A stretch of DNA of 64,000 nt from Schistosoma haematobium (taxonomy: Eukaryota; Platyhelminthes; Trematoda; Strigeidida; Schistosomatidae): positions 61,727,591 to 61,791,590 of the forward strand of contig NC_067195.1 in NCBI RefSeq assembly GCF_000699445.3. Direction: 5' to 3'. A model generated the notes under the pieces. That model ran no database searches. It saw only the letters and a list, made by a program, of their open reading frames with translations, and was not told where the DNA came from. The position numbers and the translations under genes were made by a program. Positions within the stretch are counted from its first letter, which is position 1, and each line of letters opens with the position of its first letter. This document shows, one piece after another, positions 37,901 through 45,079 of the stretch.

Positions 37901-39789
37901 TTATTTTTATCACGATTATTTTGTTGATATTTACATCAAAACCTGCATGAAAAATCAAAGTTTGGTATAAATAGGAAATGAATCTTGTGCAGCATCTTCA
38001 TTCTAAGGAAAACGAACCAAGAAAAATATTCTAACACAAATCGACAAATACATCCTTTAAAGAACAACATGGTAACATCGTAGTTTTAGATCATCATAAC
38101 AGCTTCACGTTTTCAATCAATTGGTTTCAATTTAAGCACCGTTCCCAAAGTAGTTTCAAATTTTTTTGTTACTAGCAAAGATCTGATAAACTTAGCTTGC
38201 TTCATAGGCTTGTCTTCAGTAGCTTAATGTCATTTGGAATAAAACAGTAAATAAGGCACTATACAACTAGTTTTCATAATTAATCAAAATTTCGACATCT
38301 CTAGGATGAAATACAAATCATGACTTGTTATTAAACCTTTGAATGAAAACAATTCTACATTTTTGTGGCGTGGTCTATGTACAACACAGTTATAGTATAT
38401 TTAGCTATTACAAGCTTATTTTGCATGTAATTCTTAGCTTCTTTATTGACTTTGTGTAAAGTTTATTATACCAAGTAGTTTGACAGAATCCTAATAACTT
38501 GAGCTATTCAGTTTTCTCGGCATATTTCGAATTAACTTCCCACCTCTCAGTTACAAGACCGTTCTAGAAATCGCACAAATGTTTTATTTGTACAACAGTC
38601 TAAGTTGTAAGCAAGTACAAAGTACCGAACTCAAAATTCATGCTGAGGTCGTGATGTCAGTATATTTGGAATAATTTAGCAGGACAAATTAGGCTTTAAA
38701 AACGTTGAGAATTTTTTCGAGTACATAACTATACAATATTTTTGGCTATTCCTTTTTTTAAATATCTCCATGTAACTAGAAATGATGTTATTAGTCTATC
38801 TGATAAAACATCCATCAACTTCTATCTCTTTTGAAAATAACGACGTGTAGTCACAGCAAAAACTACTAAAGTATCTACAGCTTTTGTTTAAAGTAGGTGT
38901 TGACGCTAGTTATTTTGAAATAGTGTAATGTTTTCAGTCATAACAAAGTAAAGAATATCTTTTTATACTAAGATTTGACATGATGAAAATATGTAAACCA
39001 CTTTGCTTCATAAATGACTGAATATTGAGACCGATTATATGAAAAAAACTAGAAATATTTTTGAAGTGACAAAGAAATGGACATTTTTGTACATGTATCC
39101 GTACATATATACGAAACCATGCCATGTCTTTTTGATGAAAAAATCTAAAATCTAGATGTTACAGATTGAACCCCTATAAAATAAAATTCCATGCAAACTA
39201 TAATGAGTAGTTTAAATTATATCTTAGACATTTTATTTGATAAACACATTACAACCTGAAAATTACGACACATCTTATCTAAATCGTAGAAATGTAGTAA
39301 CATTCAATAAGTACCAACTCATTCGGAAGGCGGGAATGCGTTTGTTCTTTTATTATTTTTTTATATTCGTTTGGTCTTTGTAAACGTACTTGTCTTGCAA
39401 TTACTAAATTTCCACTGGTTTCCTCCCAAACACGAGATAAATTTGAAAATATCAACAAAACAACAGTAGCGTAATACCGGAGTTTAGCTAGATCAATAAA
39501 GTGGAAGCGTTTTAATATTCTCAGATTCGCATCATTTTTAAGTGATGTTTTAACAAGGAATAAGGTTCGTTTAATTGAATAGAAATCTCATGATTTACTT
39601 GCTTTTTAGTATGAAAAAATCAATGGTTACCTTTTCGTCAATTATCACAGACTGATTATCGGTGAATTGAACTTGTTTCACTTTTATTTGTCCACAATAC
39701 TGAGTAGTAATAATGTACATTACGATTATCAGCACTATTGAGAGGAGTAAGGGAGACATTGGTAACGAAAAGGTATCCATCCAATCCAT
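4032..39789 (-). CDS. ACSL: Long-chain fatty acid--CoA ligase (ACSL family), 3' end outside the window
   Basis: The enzyme would activate long-chain fatty acids to acyl-CoA through an acyl-adenylate, anchored to an intracellular membrane. Exons in coding order are 39789-39631, 37706-37610, 30182-30115, 30062-29961, 27794-27695, 25127-24958, 22739-22707, 21416-21365, 19362-19283, possibly 11127-11051, 10885-10668, 10446-10296, 9314-9150, 6008-5892 and 4421-4032. All have GT/AG borders, and phases agree at every junction except around 11127. The protein starts with a transmembrane anchor, then the adenylation domain: P-loop [20 protein letters not shown], the HTGD loop and [21 protein letters not shown]. 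About 660 residues are encoded; human ACSL proteins are about 700, so roughly 40 C-terminal residues should lie left of position 1. Introns hold a large share of the window's transposons. Confidence 0.9.
5892..6008 (-). CDS. ACSL: ACSL exon 14: TGD motif
   Basis: The 39-codon exon encodes [20 protein letters not shown] and [14 protein letters not shown]. It carries the conserved G-W-L-H-T-G-D-I-G hinge-region motif whose Asp binds the ribose of ATP. The borders are TTCAG and GTAAGT, both phase 0. Confidence 0.92.
6009..9149. other. ACSL: ACSL intron 14, with a solo LTR
   Basis: AT-rich intronic DNA. Apart from the LTR at 8,319-8,642 nothing recognisable was found. Confidence 0.6.
8319..8642 (-). 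repeat. Solo LTR of an LTR retrotransposon
   Basis: Read on the minus strand, this unit is homologous to 48,828-49,162 (plus strand). Shared blocks are GGTACGATGTGGTCTG, the TATA-like TATATAAACA, TTCAAACTGG-free AACTGGCTGGGCTAGACAGG, and a 3' part with AATAAAACTCTG (poly(A) signal) and CTGCAGT ... ACAACA. A TATA box, then a poly(A) signal, then a terminal CA is normal LTR layout. No internal region adjoins it, so it is a solo LTR. The 5' terminal TG is changed and no clear target duplication was seen. Confidence 0.65.
9150..9314 (-). CDS. ACSL: ACSL exon 13: YGxTE motif
   Basis: These 55 codons begin [18 protein letters not shown], containing the YGxTE adenylate-binding motif. [20 protein letters not shown] matches the V-G-x-P-x-P ... 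K-L-x-D-V block. The borders are CTAG and GTAACT, both phase 0. Confidence 0.9.
10296..10446 (-). CDS. ACSL: ACSL exon 12
   Basis: The exon encodes [37 protein letters not shown] and FIRAVLSCP. The SGS(S)P motif matches the ACSL T-G-A-A-P region that lines the acyl site. The borders are TTGTAG and GTAAGT. Confidence 0.9.
10668..10885 (-). CDS. ACSL: ACSL exon 11
   Basis: The 218-bp exon encodes [20 protein letters not shown], then [18 protein letters not shown] and a basic helix. It corresponds to the ACSL H-G-x-x-I-G-F ... L-x-P-T-x-F-x-x-V-P-R-L-L block. The acceptor is CAATTAG. The donor GTAAGT leaves CA, which joins T of the next exon. Confidence 0.88.
11051..11127 (-). CDS. ACSL: Candidate ACSL exon 10 (divergent LPLAH region)
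   Basis: The open stretch encodes [19 protein letters not shown] and continues through ICFLIQ to a GTATTT donor, in phase with the next exon. Counted from the P-loop PKG, DIYV falls where human ACSL has D-T-x-I-S, and the His lies at the LPLAH histidine position. The acceptor (ATAAG) is poor, and its phase needs one extra base after exon 9. Either a further exon, a different splice or a wrong call is possible. Confidence 0.45.
12090..15690 (+). mobile_element. SR2-like RTE LINE, degenerate, with a nested repeat
   Basis: Frames along the plus strand are collinear with the SR2-type endonuclease/RT polyprotein. They show an endonuclease start ([27 protein letters not shown]), an endonuclease core at 13,330-13,560 ([20 protein letters not shown]), a linker and RT start at 14,182-14,560 ([49 protein letters not shown]), and a C-terminal part at 15,115-15,470 ([20 protein letters not shown]). 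The RT catalytic region around 14,900-15,000 is badly eroded. Numerous stops show it is dead. The 5' boundary is approximate. Confidence 0.82.
12797..13322 (+). repeat. Repeat nested inside the SR2-like LINE, containing (AT)n
   Basis: The LINE endonuclease frame stops near 12,795 (FSGKDIVV) and resumes near 13,325 with the continuing residues ([16 protein letters not shown]). The roughly 525 bp between is therefore an insertion. It contains a pure AT dinucleotide tract at 13,028-13,084. The sequence resembles a dispersed schistosome repeat I remember with an internal (AT)n, but I cannot name it. Confidence 0.55.
16662..16672. repeat. Target-site duplication, left copy
   Basis: AATTAGTCGTA is repeated exactly at 17,615-17,625, flanking the truncated SR2-like insertion on its 3' side. 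Confidence 0.8.
16673..17614 (-). mobile_element. 5'-truncated SR2-like RTE LINE with target-site duplication
   Basis: The minus strand encodes the C-terminal third of the SR2-type polyprotein: GVKQGC and [10 protein letters not shown] of the reverse transcriptase at the 5' end, then [60 protein letters not shown] and [11 protein letters not shown]. One frame runs nearly the whole length with only two in-frame stops (about 17,430 and 17,003-17,005, a Trp-to-stop change). The 3' end has a short TAC-repeat tail. It is flanked by the perfect 11-bp repeat AATTAGTCGTA, so this is a real target-primed insertion of 942 bp in an ACSL intron. Confidence 0.9.
17615..17625. repeat. Target-site duplication, right copy
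   Basis: Exact copy of AATTAGTCGTA at 16,662-16,672. Confidence 0.8.
17820..17990 (+). repeat. SINE-like element with degenerate hammerhead ribozyme
   Basis: At 17,869-17,916 the sequence follows hammerhead layout: a TGATGAG core strand, stem II GTCT/AGAC, GAAAC, a loop-less stem III ACGG/CCGT and the GTC cleavage triplet. The core C3 is A, and stem I pairs at only four of six positions, so self-cleavage is doubtful. Downstream sequence (CAGGTTTTCAATGGTGGTCT) recurs near 37,815 and 43,195, marking a dispersed family like the Schistosoma Sm-alpha hammerhead SINEs. Confidence 0.65.
19283..19362 (-). CDS. ACSL: ACSL exon 9: P-loop end
   Basis: The exon completes the P-loop (G)[18 protein letters not shown] and ends SLAEEN before GTTAGT. 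The PKG lysine and following hydrophobic strand are intact. The histidine usual in V-x-x-T-H is Asn here (ITNK). Confidence 0.85.
21365..21416 (-). CDS. ACSL: ACSL exon 8: start of the ATP-binding P-loop
   Basis: The 52-bp exon encodes [17 protein letters not shown] plus one base of Gly. It corresponds to D-L-A-x-I-C-Y-T-S-G-T-T-G. The second half of the canonical TSGTTG is SL, a non-standard P-loop. The borders are TTTTTAG and GTAGAT. Confidence 0.85.
22201..22239. repeat. (AT)n microsatellite
   Basis: An uninterrupted AT dinucleotide tract of about 39 bp lies in an ACSL intron. Confidence 0.95.
22707..22739 (-). CDS. ACSL: ACSL exon 7 (33-bp micro-exon)
   Basis: Eleven codons, [11 protein letters not shown], lie between TTTCAG and GTAAGT, in phase 0 on both sides. 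They fit the short charged linker that precedes the P-loop in ACSL proteins. The call rests on phase, position and splice sites, because the linker itself is poorly conserved. Confidence 0.65.
23638..23698. repeat. (AT)n microsatellite
   Basis: A pure AT dinucleotide tract of about 60 bp lies in an ACSL intron. The Tyr/Ile repeat ORF reading through it is not a gene. Confidence 0.95.
24958..25127 (-). CDS. ACSL: ACSL exon 6
   Basis: The 170-bp exon encodes [29 protein letters not shown] and RLFTFEEML. This corresponds to the beta-strand/loop region between the N-terminal block and the P-loop. The acceptor is TTTAATTTAG and the donor GTATGT. Confidence 0.8.
27695..27794 (-). CDS. ACSL: ACSL exon 5
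   Basis: The exon encodes [20 protein letters not shown] and continues with an aspartate-containing stretch to VINE. It matches the ACSL W-I-I-x-x-Q-A-C ... V-T-V-P-L-Y block. It starts in phase 0 after TTTTTTAG and ends one base into a Thr codon before GTAAGT. Confidence 0.87.
29961..30062 (-). CDS. ACSL: ACSL exon 4
   Basis: These 34 codons include [11 protein letters not shown] and [11 protein letters not shown], the conserved GSAL ... FIGIFAQNRPEW block of ACSL adenylation domains. The borders are ATTCAG and GTAAGT, both phase 0. Confidence 0.85.
30115..30182 (-). CDS. ACSL: ACSL exon 3
   Basis: The 68-bp exon encodes [20 protein letters not shown], equivalent to the ACSL N-P-C-L-G-x-R ... 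W-I-S-Y segment. Its ATATTCAG acceptor and GTAAGT donor are clear. A 52-bp intron separates it from exon 4. Confidence 0.8.
31800..32958 (+). pseudogene. Endonuclease part of the family A RTE polyprotein
   Basis: After a frameshift near 31,900 the frame runs to a TGA at 32,956. It carries [85 protein letters not shown] and DSDHALVCV. These are the GDLN, N-F-R-H and SDH motifs of APE-like endonucleases that nick target DNA for target-primed reverse transcription. The TGA at 32,956 replaces a Trp codon and the same frame continues to 33,462, so a single base change separates the two parts. Confidence 0.85.
33061..34801 (+). pseudogene. Reverse transcriptase part of the family A RTE polyprotein
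   Basis: Three frames cover the RT. 33,061-33,462 has [17 protein letters not shown] and [14 protein letters not shown]. 33,489-33,920 has [33 protein letters not shown] and [15 protein letters not shown]. 33,929-34,801 has [16 protein letters not shown] with the catalytic YADD box, then [10 protein letters not shown] and a C-terminal basic part. Frameshifts near 33,465 and 33,925 and a stop at 34,400 disable it. All conserved RT blocks are recognisable, so decay is limited. Confidence 0.87.
34862..34911. repeat. (ATT)n microsatellite in the LINE 3' region
   Basis: About 16 ATT units are present. The corresponding position of the first copy (about 801-830) has only a few imperfect units, so the tract has expanded or contracted between copies. 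Confidence 0.9.
37094..37321. repeat. Near-perfect 228-bp palindromic (fold-back) element
   Basis: The arms 37,094-37,200 and 37,218-37,321 are inverted copies of each other around a 17-bp spacer. The main difference is a 3-bp insertion (TTC) in the left arm, plus a few substitutions. The blocks GTAATATCCCAATGAGTAG and GACGTTTCGTGACTTAGTG occur on both arms in opposite orientation. The outer ends are ATAAATAAATAAT-like. This could be a MITE-like fold-back transposon or an inverted duplication. It contains no gene. Confidence 0.9.
37610..37706 (-). CDS. ACSL: ACSL exon 2
   Basis: The 97-bp exon (32 codons plus one base) lies between a TTTTAG acceptor and a GTGAGT donor. It encodes [11 protein letters not shown] and [13 protein letters not shown], matching the ACSL segment before the conserved glycine-rich entry (the human equivalent is a D-V-F-x-R-G-L/I run). 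The single leftover A joins AA of exon 3 to give Lys. Confidence 0.75.
37806..37870 (+). repeat. Fragment of the hammerhead-type SINE (3' part)
   Basis: GCTTCCAGGTTTCCAACGGT and GGTCTAACACCAATCAGTTC match the part that follows the ribozyme in the copies at 17.9 and 43.2 kb. The ribozyme itself is missing. Confidence 0.55.
39631..39789 (-). CDS. ACSL: ACSL exon 1: start codon and membrane anchor
   Basis: These are 53 codons starting [10 protein letters not shown], followed by a hydrophobic stretch of about 19 residues ([15 protein letters not shown]) typical of the single N-terminal anchor of ACSL enzymes. The exon ends in DEK before a GTAACC donor. The ATG was chosen because it is the first in an open frame directly before the anchor. 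A non-coding upstream exon cannot be excluded. Confidence 0.75.
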
Positions 39790-40129
39790 TTTATTATAGC
39801 TTTGTTTGTATGCTAAAAAAGTACATGTGTTTCCACAACAACTTTCGTTAGTTTGCTGATTTTAACATCCTGCTCATATGTAACAAAGATAGCAATAACA
39901 CTACATTTCTTTTATTTTATTGTTACACTACTTTAACGGAGTTCGGCAAATAATTTAAAGTGAAATTCTAGTAGTTATTTCCAACCGCTATCTTATGGCT
40001 CAACTTTACGGCCAGTATGTGTAACTTATCACGTTTTGATGGTTGGCTAAGCATATATGTAAATATATTAGTACTTACAATGCTACATCAAAGGTGACAA
40101 ATGCCGGATGCGCATCAATTTTTCTTAGA

Positions 40130-40330
40130 TATTAGAAGGGGTTTTGTGGAGATTTTTTTTAGAAATTTCAATGATTGAAACCATCAGTCAATTGAAGCTA
40201 GACCATCATGGAAAATCTGGAAGCACTGGACGGCTTTTTCGTTCTATAGTGGGACTCCTCAGCAGTGCGCATCCACGATCCCGCTCTCCGTAAGGCGGTT
40301 TTCACCAATGTGTTATTTATGTGTGGGTGC
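40130..40330 (-). repeat. SINE-like element carrying a hammerhead motif
   Basis: The minus strand holds a hammerhead motif followed by the family's CAGTGCTTCCAGATTTTCC and GATGGTCTAGCTTCAATTGA, and ends in a CTCCACAAAACCCC-type segment near 40,140. It lies about 340 bp upstream of the ACSL start, on the same strand. The boundaries are approximate. Confidence 0.6.
40223..40268 (-). ncRNA. Hammerhead ribozyme motif, probably weakened
   Basis: Stem I GCACTG pairs perfectly with CAGTGC (40,268-40,263 with 40,228-40,223). The core strand CTGAGGA fits CUGANGA. GAA of the second core strand, the A15.1/U16.1 pair and the GUC cleavage triplet (cleavage after 40,229) are present. Stem II (GTCC...GAAC) has a mismatch, and stem III is reduced from ACGG/CCGT to a broken AAAG/CCGT. 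All catalytic bases are present, but the stems are damaged. Confidence 0.5.
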
Positions 40331-41476
40331 TAATATTTCATGATTTTCATTGCTAGTCAAAGTCCTTTTATGAATATACCGACAACCATGCAGTACAGCT
40401 AGTTTACCGACTTGATATGAAGTAATAAATTAAGCGAATAAGACATAAGCGCTTGCTTAATGTCGTATTTCATCCTTAAAATGCTTTGATGTATCTGAAG
40501 TCTATGCACCCTTCGTATTTCAAGCACTTGATTGGCTTATATTAGACTCATGAAAAATTTTCAAGCATAGGGAAAACCTACGAACTAGCTCTGCGCTTAA
40601 AACCACATTCAATCATAAATCTGGAACTTGGCTTTCCTCAGTATAATTAACATCATTTTCAACGTTCTAAGCGTAGTTTGCAAAAAAATAACTGAGTTTA
40701 CCGTAAAAAATGAACACTTGACCAGAGGAATTACAGATTAACAACAACATATTCTCAGTTCACTAAATTTTCAGTGACATCCATAGAACAGAGATAACAT
40801 TTATCCAAATAAAAATAAATCGTCGACCGTGCAATCAAATCCCCGAATTAAAAATACAACGTTTTGCCTCAATGTGTGGTATTATCATCTTTAAATGTAC
40901 TGTAAAGCAAGTAAAATAACTTAAAATGTTAATTTCCTTGGTTATTAGTCGATAAATTTGAAAAAATGGAGTTGTTTCACTTACTTTCGGGCTGAGATCC
41001 TTAAACGTTTATTGTCTTTTCTGTAAACACAGTGTGAAGTGTGTAAACTATGAACGCAAATAATGTCAACTGACTCCAAGTGATAACAAATGTGAAATTT
41101 AAAATGTTGATCCTCAGTGTAACTAAACAATCACCAGAGCAGACATCAAAAAGCAAAACTACAATCTCTCCACAAGCCAAATTGAGTTATATGCTTCTTA
41201 GTATATCGACAACCTTCCAGACATACGTTCTAAACCTTTCACTTCTGACGTTGGATTTGACTGGTTTGGTATCCTCTGATTATAAAGGCATCACGGAACA
41301 AAACGTCAAAAGATGGATATCTGTTTCATGAGCTTGGTGTGATCTGATATTCGAATCGTAAACTTTGTCTGTTCTGTGTTCTAACTTTATACTTTTTATT
41401 TTTTCTAGTTTTACATGTAGTGATATTATTTTAGTATCCTTGACTTTTTTCTCGTTTTTGTATTTCATCCTCATTA

Positions 41477-41900
41477 TGACGGAGCAGAAACCAAAACAGT
41501 TGAATATTTAAACTCTAACGACATTTCCTTTTCAAATCATGCCGTTCTAGCCTAATAACATCAAAGCCTGGTTCCGCTACGTAGAAAGTAACTTCCATGA
41601 ACACGGAGTGACAGATCCACATGAGAATTTTCTCACGGCAGTAAAGCACTACTGCGCGAGTTGAAAAGGTACGTTTCACCTAGTATGTTTCTGAACCTTG
41701 CGATACTTTGAAAAGGGCTATCCTAGCTCATTGCCAGCTGCATCGCCATGGGCTACAGGATAGACTGACTAGAGCAGTTAAAAGAACTTTTGACGCAGCT
41801 GACCTATCTCTAAGCAAAGATGGATAGTGGCTATCAGTGGAATCCAGGACGTGCGTTTCGTCCTGTTTGGGACTCGTCAGCTGGATGTACCTGCATCTGA
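41477..41900 (+). pseudogene. Gag remnant of a Ty3/gypsy LTR retrotransposon
   Basis: It starts with MTEQKPKQLNI and, after small frame breaks, gives IKAWFRYVESNFHEHGVTDP. Further on comes TLKRAILAHCQLHRH. The W-F-x-x-V-E-x-x-F and L-K-x-A-I-L-x-x-C patterns fit gag of the CsRn1/Boudicca-like Ty3/gypsy group. There are several stops and frameshifts. Assignment to the group is from memory. Confidence 0.6.
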
Positions 41901-41994
41901 GAGAGACTGACCAGTTTCAGTCCTAAAACATCAATGGGAAGATTCAAGTAAAACAATACCAAATGAATTAAACTTCACCCCACTGCACAATCAA

Positions 41995-42190
41995 GTGGCT
42001 ATCAGGACTCAGTAGCTTGGTGAATAACGCGATGGCGTTTGAAGTGAACGGTAATGAGTTCGAGTCCCAGAGTGAATACCAACTCTGAGAAAGCTACACT
42101 GAGCACACTACCAAGTAACTGACCCAACGAGCTAGTGAACACCTCCCTTCGTGGTTGGGGGAGTGTACAGTCATGACAATACGCATCTCT
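41995..42190 (+). repeat. tRNA-like (SINE head or gag-flanking) segment
   Basis: TCAGTAGCTTGGTGAATAAC resembles a pol III A box and D arm, and GAGTTCGAGTCCCAG resembles a B box about 50 bp downstream. No cloverleaf anticodon stem can be folded with confidence, so it is not called a tRNA gene. A tRNA-derived SINE is the likely reading. Confidence 0.35.
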
Positions 42191-42789
42191 GATCTATCAC
42201 ACTTGATCGATACCAGACATGGAGCAAACAGAATAGATCGTCTGAGGCGATTTATCATATCCCTACTGGTATTTCTTGTGGGTTTCGATCTCGTACCTTA
42301 CACATAGCAGAAGCTATAGTAATTCGAGTCCACTCGAAATCTTTGTGTTCATAAGAAATTCGTGACACCTTTGTCTCTACCTTAGCCTCAGTAAATAATT
42401 TTATTTATTATTACATTTTATATCCTGTTCGTCTATTTTTCTTCACACCCTCTCACCCATTTTTATATGCGCTTCACTGCCCAGTTTTCTGAACACTTTA
42501 GATTACGTAATCTTATAATTTTTATGAATGCTGTTTCAGCGTCTTTATTTTTCTAATCATTGACTTACTTCGCGATAGAAAACGTTGATTCGACCTTTTA
42601 TTATTGTTATCACAACTTGTTCACCTGTCACCACTTTATCAAATTGTACTATTCACTTATGTTTATTTACGTAGTCTATTCCGCTGTGATTATTGACTCA
42701 TAAACTGCTTTGATTGGCTTAATATGCATATAACTATTGCTGTATATTAGAGCATAGCCTCAGGAGGATCTAATCGAAAACAATACTGT

Positions 42790-43140
42790 TCGCCTATATA
42801 TGTTGTTCCAAGTTACAACCTGGTGGTTTTTCAAATTTTGGGGTGGAAAATCACTTAATCTTTGTGGCGACTACTACCTGATGAGAAATGCTCGGTTATG
42901 GCAACTGGGTTGTACCACTGAAGAGACCGAAGATATATTGTATAGATTACGAGGGTCAAAATATTTCTTGGCAATAGACGTAAAAGTTGTGCACTTACAA
43001 ATTACAAGTAACTACTGCTAAAAAACTATTTGGTTTATCCAGAAACAAATCCAAATCCGGACGCTTTTGTGATGTGCGACCGCAATTCCAACCAAGTGTC
43101 AGTTTCAAACTAATTCTATCAACTGTCTGTTCTATCGTGA
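42790..43140 (+). pseudogene. Ty3/gypsy reverse transcriptase remnant
   Basis: The fragment has GGKSLNLCGDYYLMRNARL and LRGSKYFLAIDVKVVHLQI. These match the RT blocks W-R-x-C-x-D-Y-R-x-L-N and L-x-G-x-x-Y-F-S-x-I-D-L-x-x-A-Y-x-Q-I, with substitutions at catalytic-block positions. The remaining RT palm is not preserved. Confidence 0.5.
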
Positions 43141-43142
43141 AT

Positions 43143-43290
43143 GCACACTGCTGCGTACCCAGTACTGGGACGAAACAGACGTCCATTAGTTCTAGGTTTC
43201 CGATGGTGGTCTAACATTGATCGATTTATGATCTCAATCAAAAACTCAACCATTTCCACAACCCTATACTGACATGCTGCAAATGCTAAG
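43143..43290 (+). repeat. Hammerhead-type SINE, ribozyme core destroyed
   Basis: A perfect stem II hairpin CCCAGTACTGGG is followed by ACGAAAC and ACGTCC, then TTCTAGGTTTCCGATGGTGG and the family's downstream sequence. The CTGANGA strand reads CTGCGTA and the 3' arm of stem I is altered, so it cannot be active. It is inserted between the gypsy RT and RNase H remnants. Confidence 0.6.
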
Positions 43291-43459
43291 AGTTTTCAAA
43301 CTGATATAAGTCGTCTAGCCCCACAGATTAAAACGCCGTCACATACAAATATCTAAGCACTCAGATCAGGCTTTGATGTTCTTCAATCTTTTTACAGTTT
43401 CGTCCCCAAATTTACACAAATTTTACAGTCCCTTAGTAGTTAGGCTCTTTTCAGACCGT

Positions 43460-43660
43460 TTCTACCAACTGAGAAATCTACTATCACTACAGATGCATCT
43501 TTATTGTAGTTAAATGAGGTTTTTGAGCAAGATGGAAATTTTGTTACTTTTATTTCTAGACATTTAGGCACGAATAAACAAGGATATTCTCAGACCCATA
43601 AAGAGGCTCTAGCTGTTGCCCAGGCAGTAAAAAGAACTGCATGAATACTAAGATGCACGA
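43460..43660 (+). pseudogene. Ty3/gypsy RNase H remnant
   Basis: In one frame, EKSTITTDASLL is followed (after a stop) by EVFEQDGNFVTFISRHLGTN and KQGYSQTHKEALAVAQAVKR. These are the T-D-A-S, V-L-x-Q-x-G and Y-x-x-x-x-x-E-x-L-A blocks of the gypsy RNase H/tether region. It is short and interrupted, and probably the same element as the RT remnant. Confidence 0.65.
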
Positions 43661-44701
43661 AATTTGAAAGTGGTAACTGTTTTTCACGTGGTTTAGGACG
43701 TGATGGACTGGTTCATTTGTAGGGTGTACTATACGGAGACTGACGTCCTATCGTGTATATCGGGTACATTCTACCCCTGAAAAAACGTTTTCAACGGACA
43801 CTTTCCAGTTAATATTATTCCTATCATGGACTTAAGTCTTAAATATATCTGAAATTTATTATATACTCATAGTTTCTGATCCTAGTATTAGCCAAATTAA
43901 TACCTAATAAAGTCTAATACTCAGATATTATATTTAATTTAACCAGCTCTGTGCTCACCTGGTTTCAAATAACTCCAGTAAAAGAGAAACTTCACCAACA
44001 TCTAAGCCAGACAAAAGGTCCAAATCTGTAACCCCTATTACTGGCGACTCAGTACCTGACAATATCGAGCCTTTAACTATTGAAAGACATGCGCATTATA
44101 CACAAATGTCACTATCATCACCTGTTTCTCCATGTTACAAATTTTCTATCTCTGCGTGCAGCATGCCAATGGTAAAACTGGTTGACATACAAGACACTAT
44201 ACCGACGTGCATTGAAAAGTCAGCACAGTCTACCAGACAGTATGTTCTACCAAGCCTTAAATTTAGAATTCCAAGAACCAAGGAGTGTAATATTTCATCT
44301 CATACACACGAAAATACTGATAGATATAGTACTGACATGCGGAAGCTACAAATTCTCTGGCCGAAATTAACGGCAGATTTAACCAACTACCACCCCTCAC
44401 ATATTTATGGAGCCTTGTTACTGATAGAAATCTTGAGCAACTCACTGAAGGTGAGGGTATTTTGGAGTTTGTGGCTAAAGAAGTGACGAAAAGAGTGATG
44501 CCTCCCGCCCTTTCTTTTACTTGCGCCCTTTTTCAGCCCCCTTGAGATATGGAACGGGTAACTTCATCCTACACCATCCTCCAAGCCTCAGGTATTCCAA
44601 AGGGATATAAGGTTGCGATTTCTAGAAGCTCTCACCTTCAATGGATCTATCCTTGACCATCAGTTGCTCGTTGCAACGCAACTTTCACGAAGGGCGCCAA
44701 C

Positions 44702-44880
44702 TGTGATACTGACTAAAACTATCTACATTCATGTCTTATAAATTATCAACCCAGCTGAGTAATTTACTGCAATGGATATTGTATCATTTGTAACAATTTG
44801 ATCTTGCCTGTAAGCTGGCATGCCTCATGTAACAAACTGTGATTTGAGAATAAATTACTATTACTTATTTGATGCGAAAT
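44702..44880 (+). repeat. Possible LTR fragment
   Basis: TGTGATACTGACTAAAAC begins a segment with a late AATAAA (GAGAATAAATTACTA). It is preceded by GGGCGCC. The TG start and the poly(A) signal suggest a 3' LTR following the gypsy debris. No second copy exists in the window to prove it. Confidence 0.3.
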
Positions 44881-45079
44881 TCCATACTAAGACTAATAGC
44901 TAGGTGTTAAACTTTATTTACCATCCAACAAAGTCACTTCATCAGTTATCCTCTGTGGTGGCCTAGAAATGAAATTTTGAATTACCTACTCGTATTTTTT
45001 GCTGTTAATCACCGAGGTGTTAAATGCATACCACATGCAAATTTCTTGACATGCCATTCACATCTTGAAATCTCACTTA

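Noticed and set aside
44106..44486. 126-codon plus-strand ORF downstream of gypsy debris
   Set aside because: No gag, protease, integrase or other motif was recognised. It probably belongs to the decayed element.
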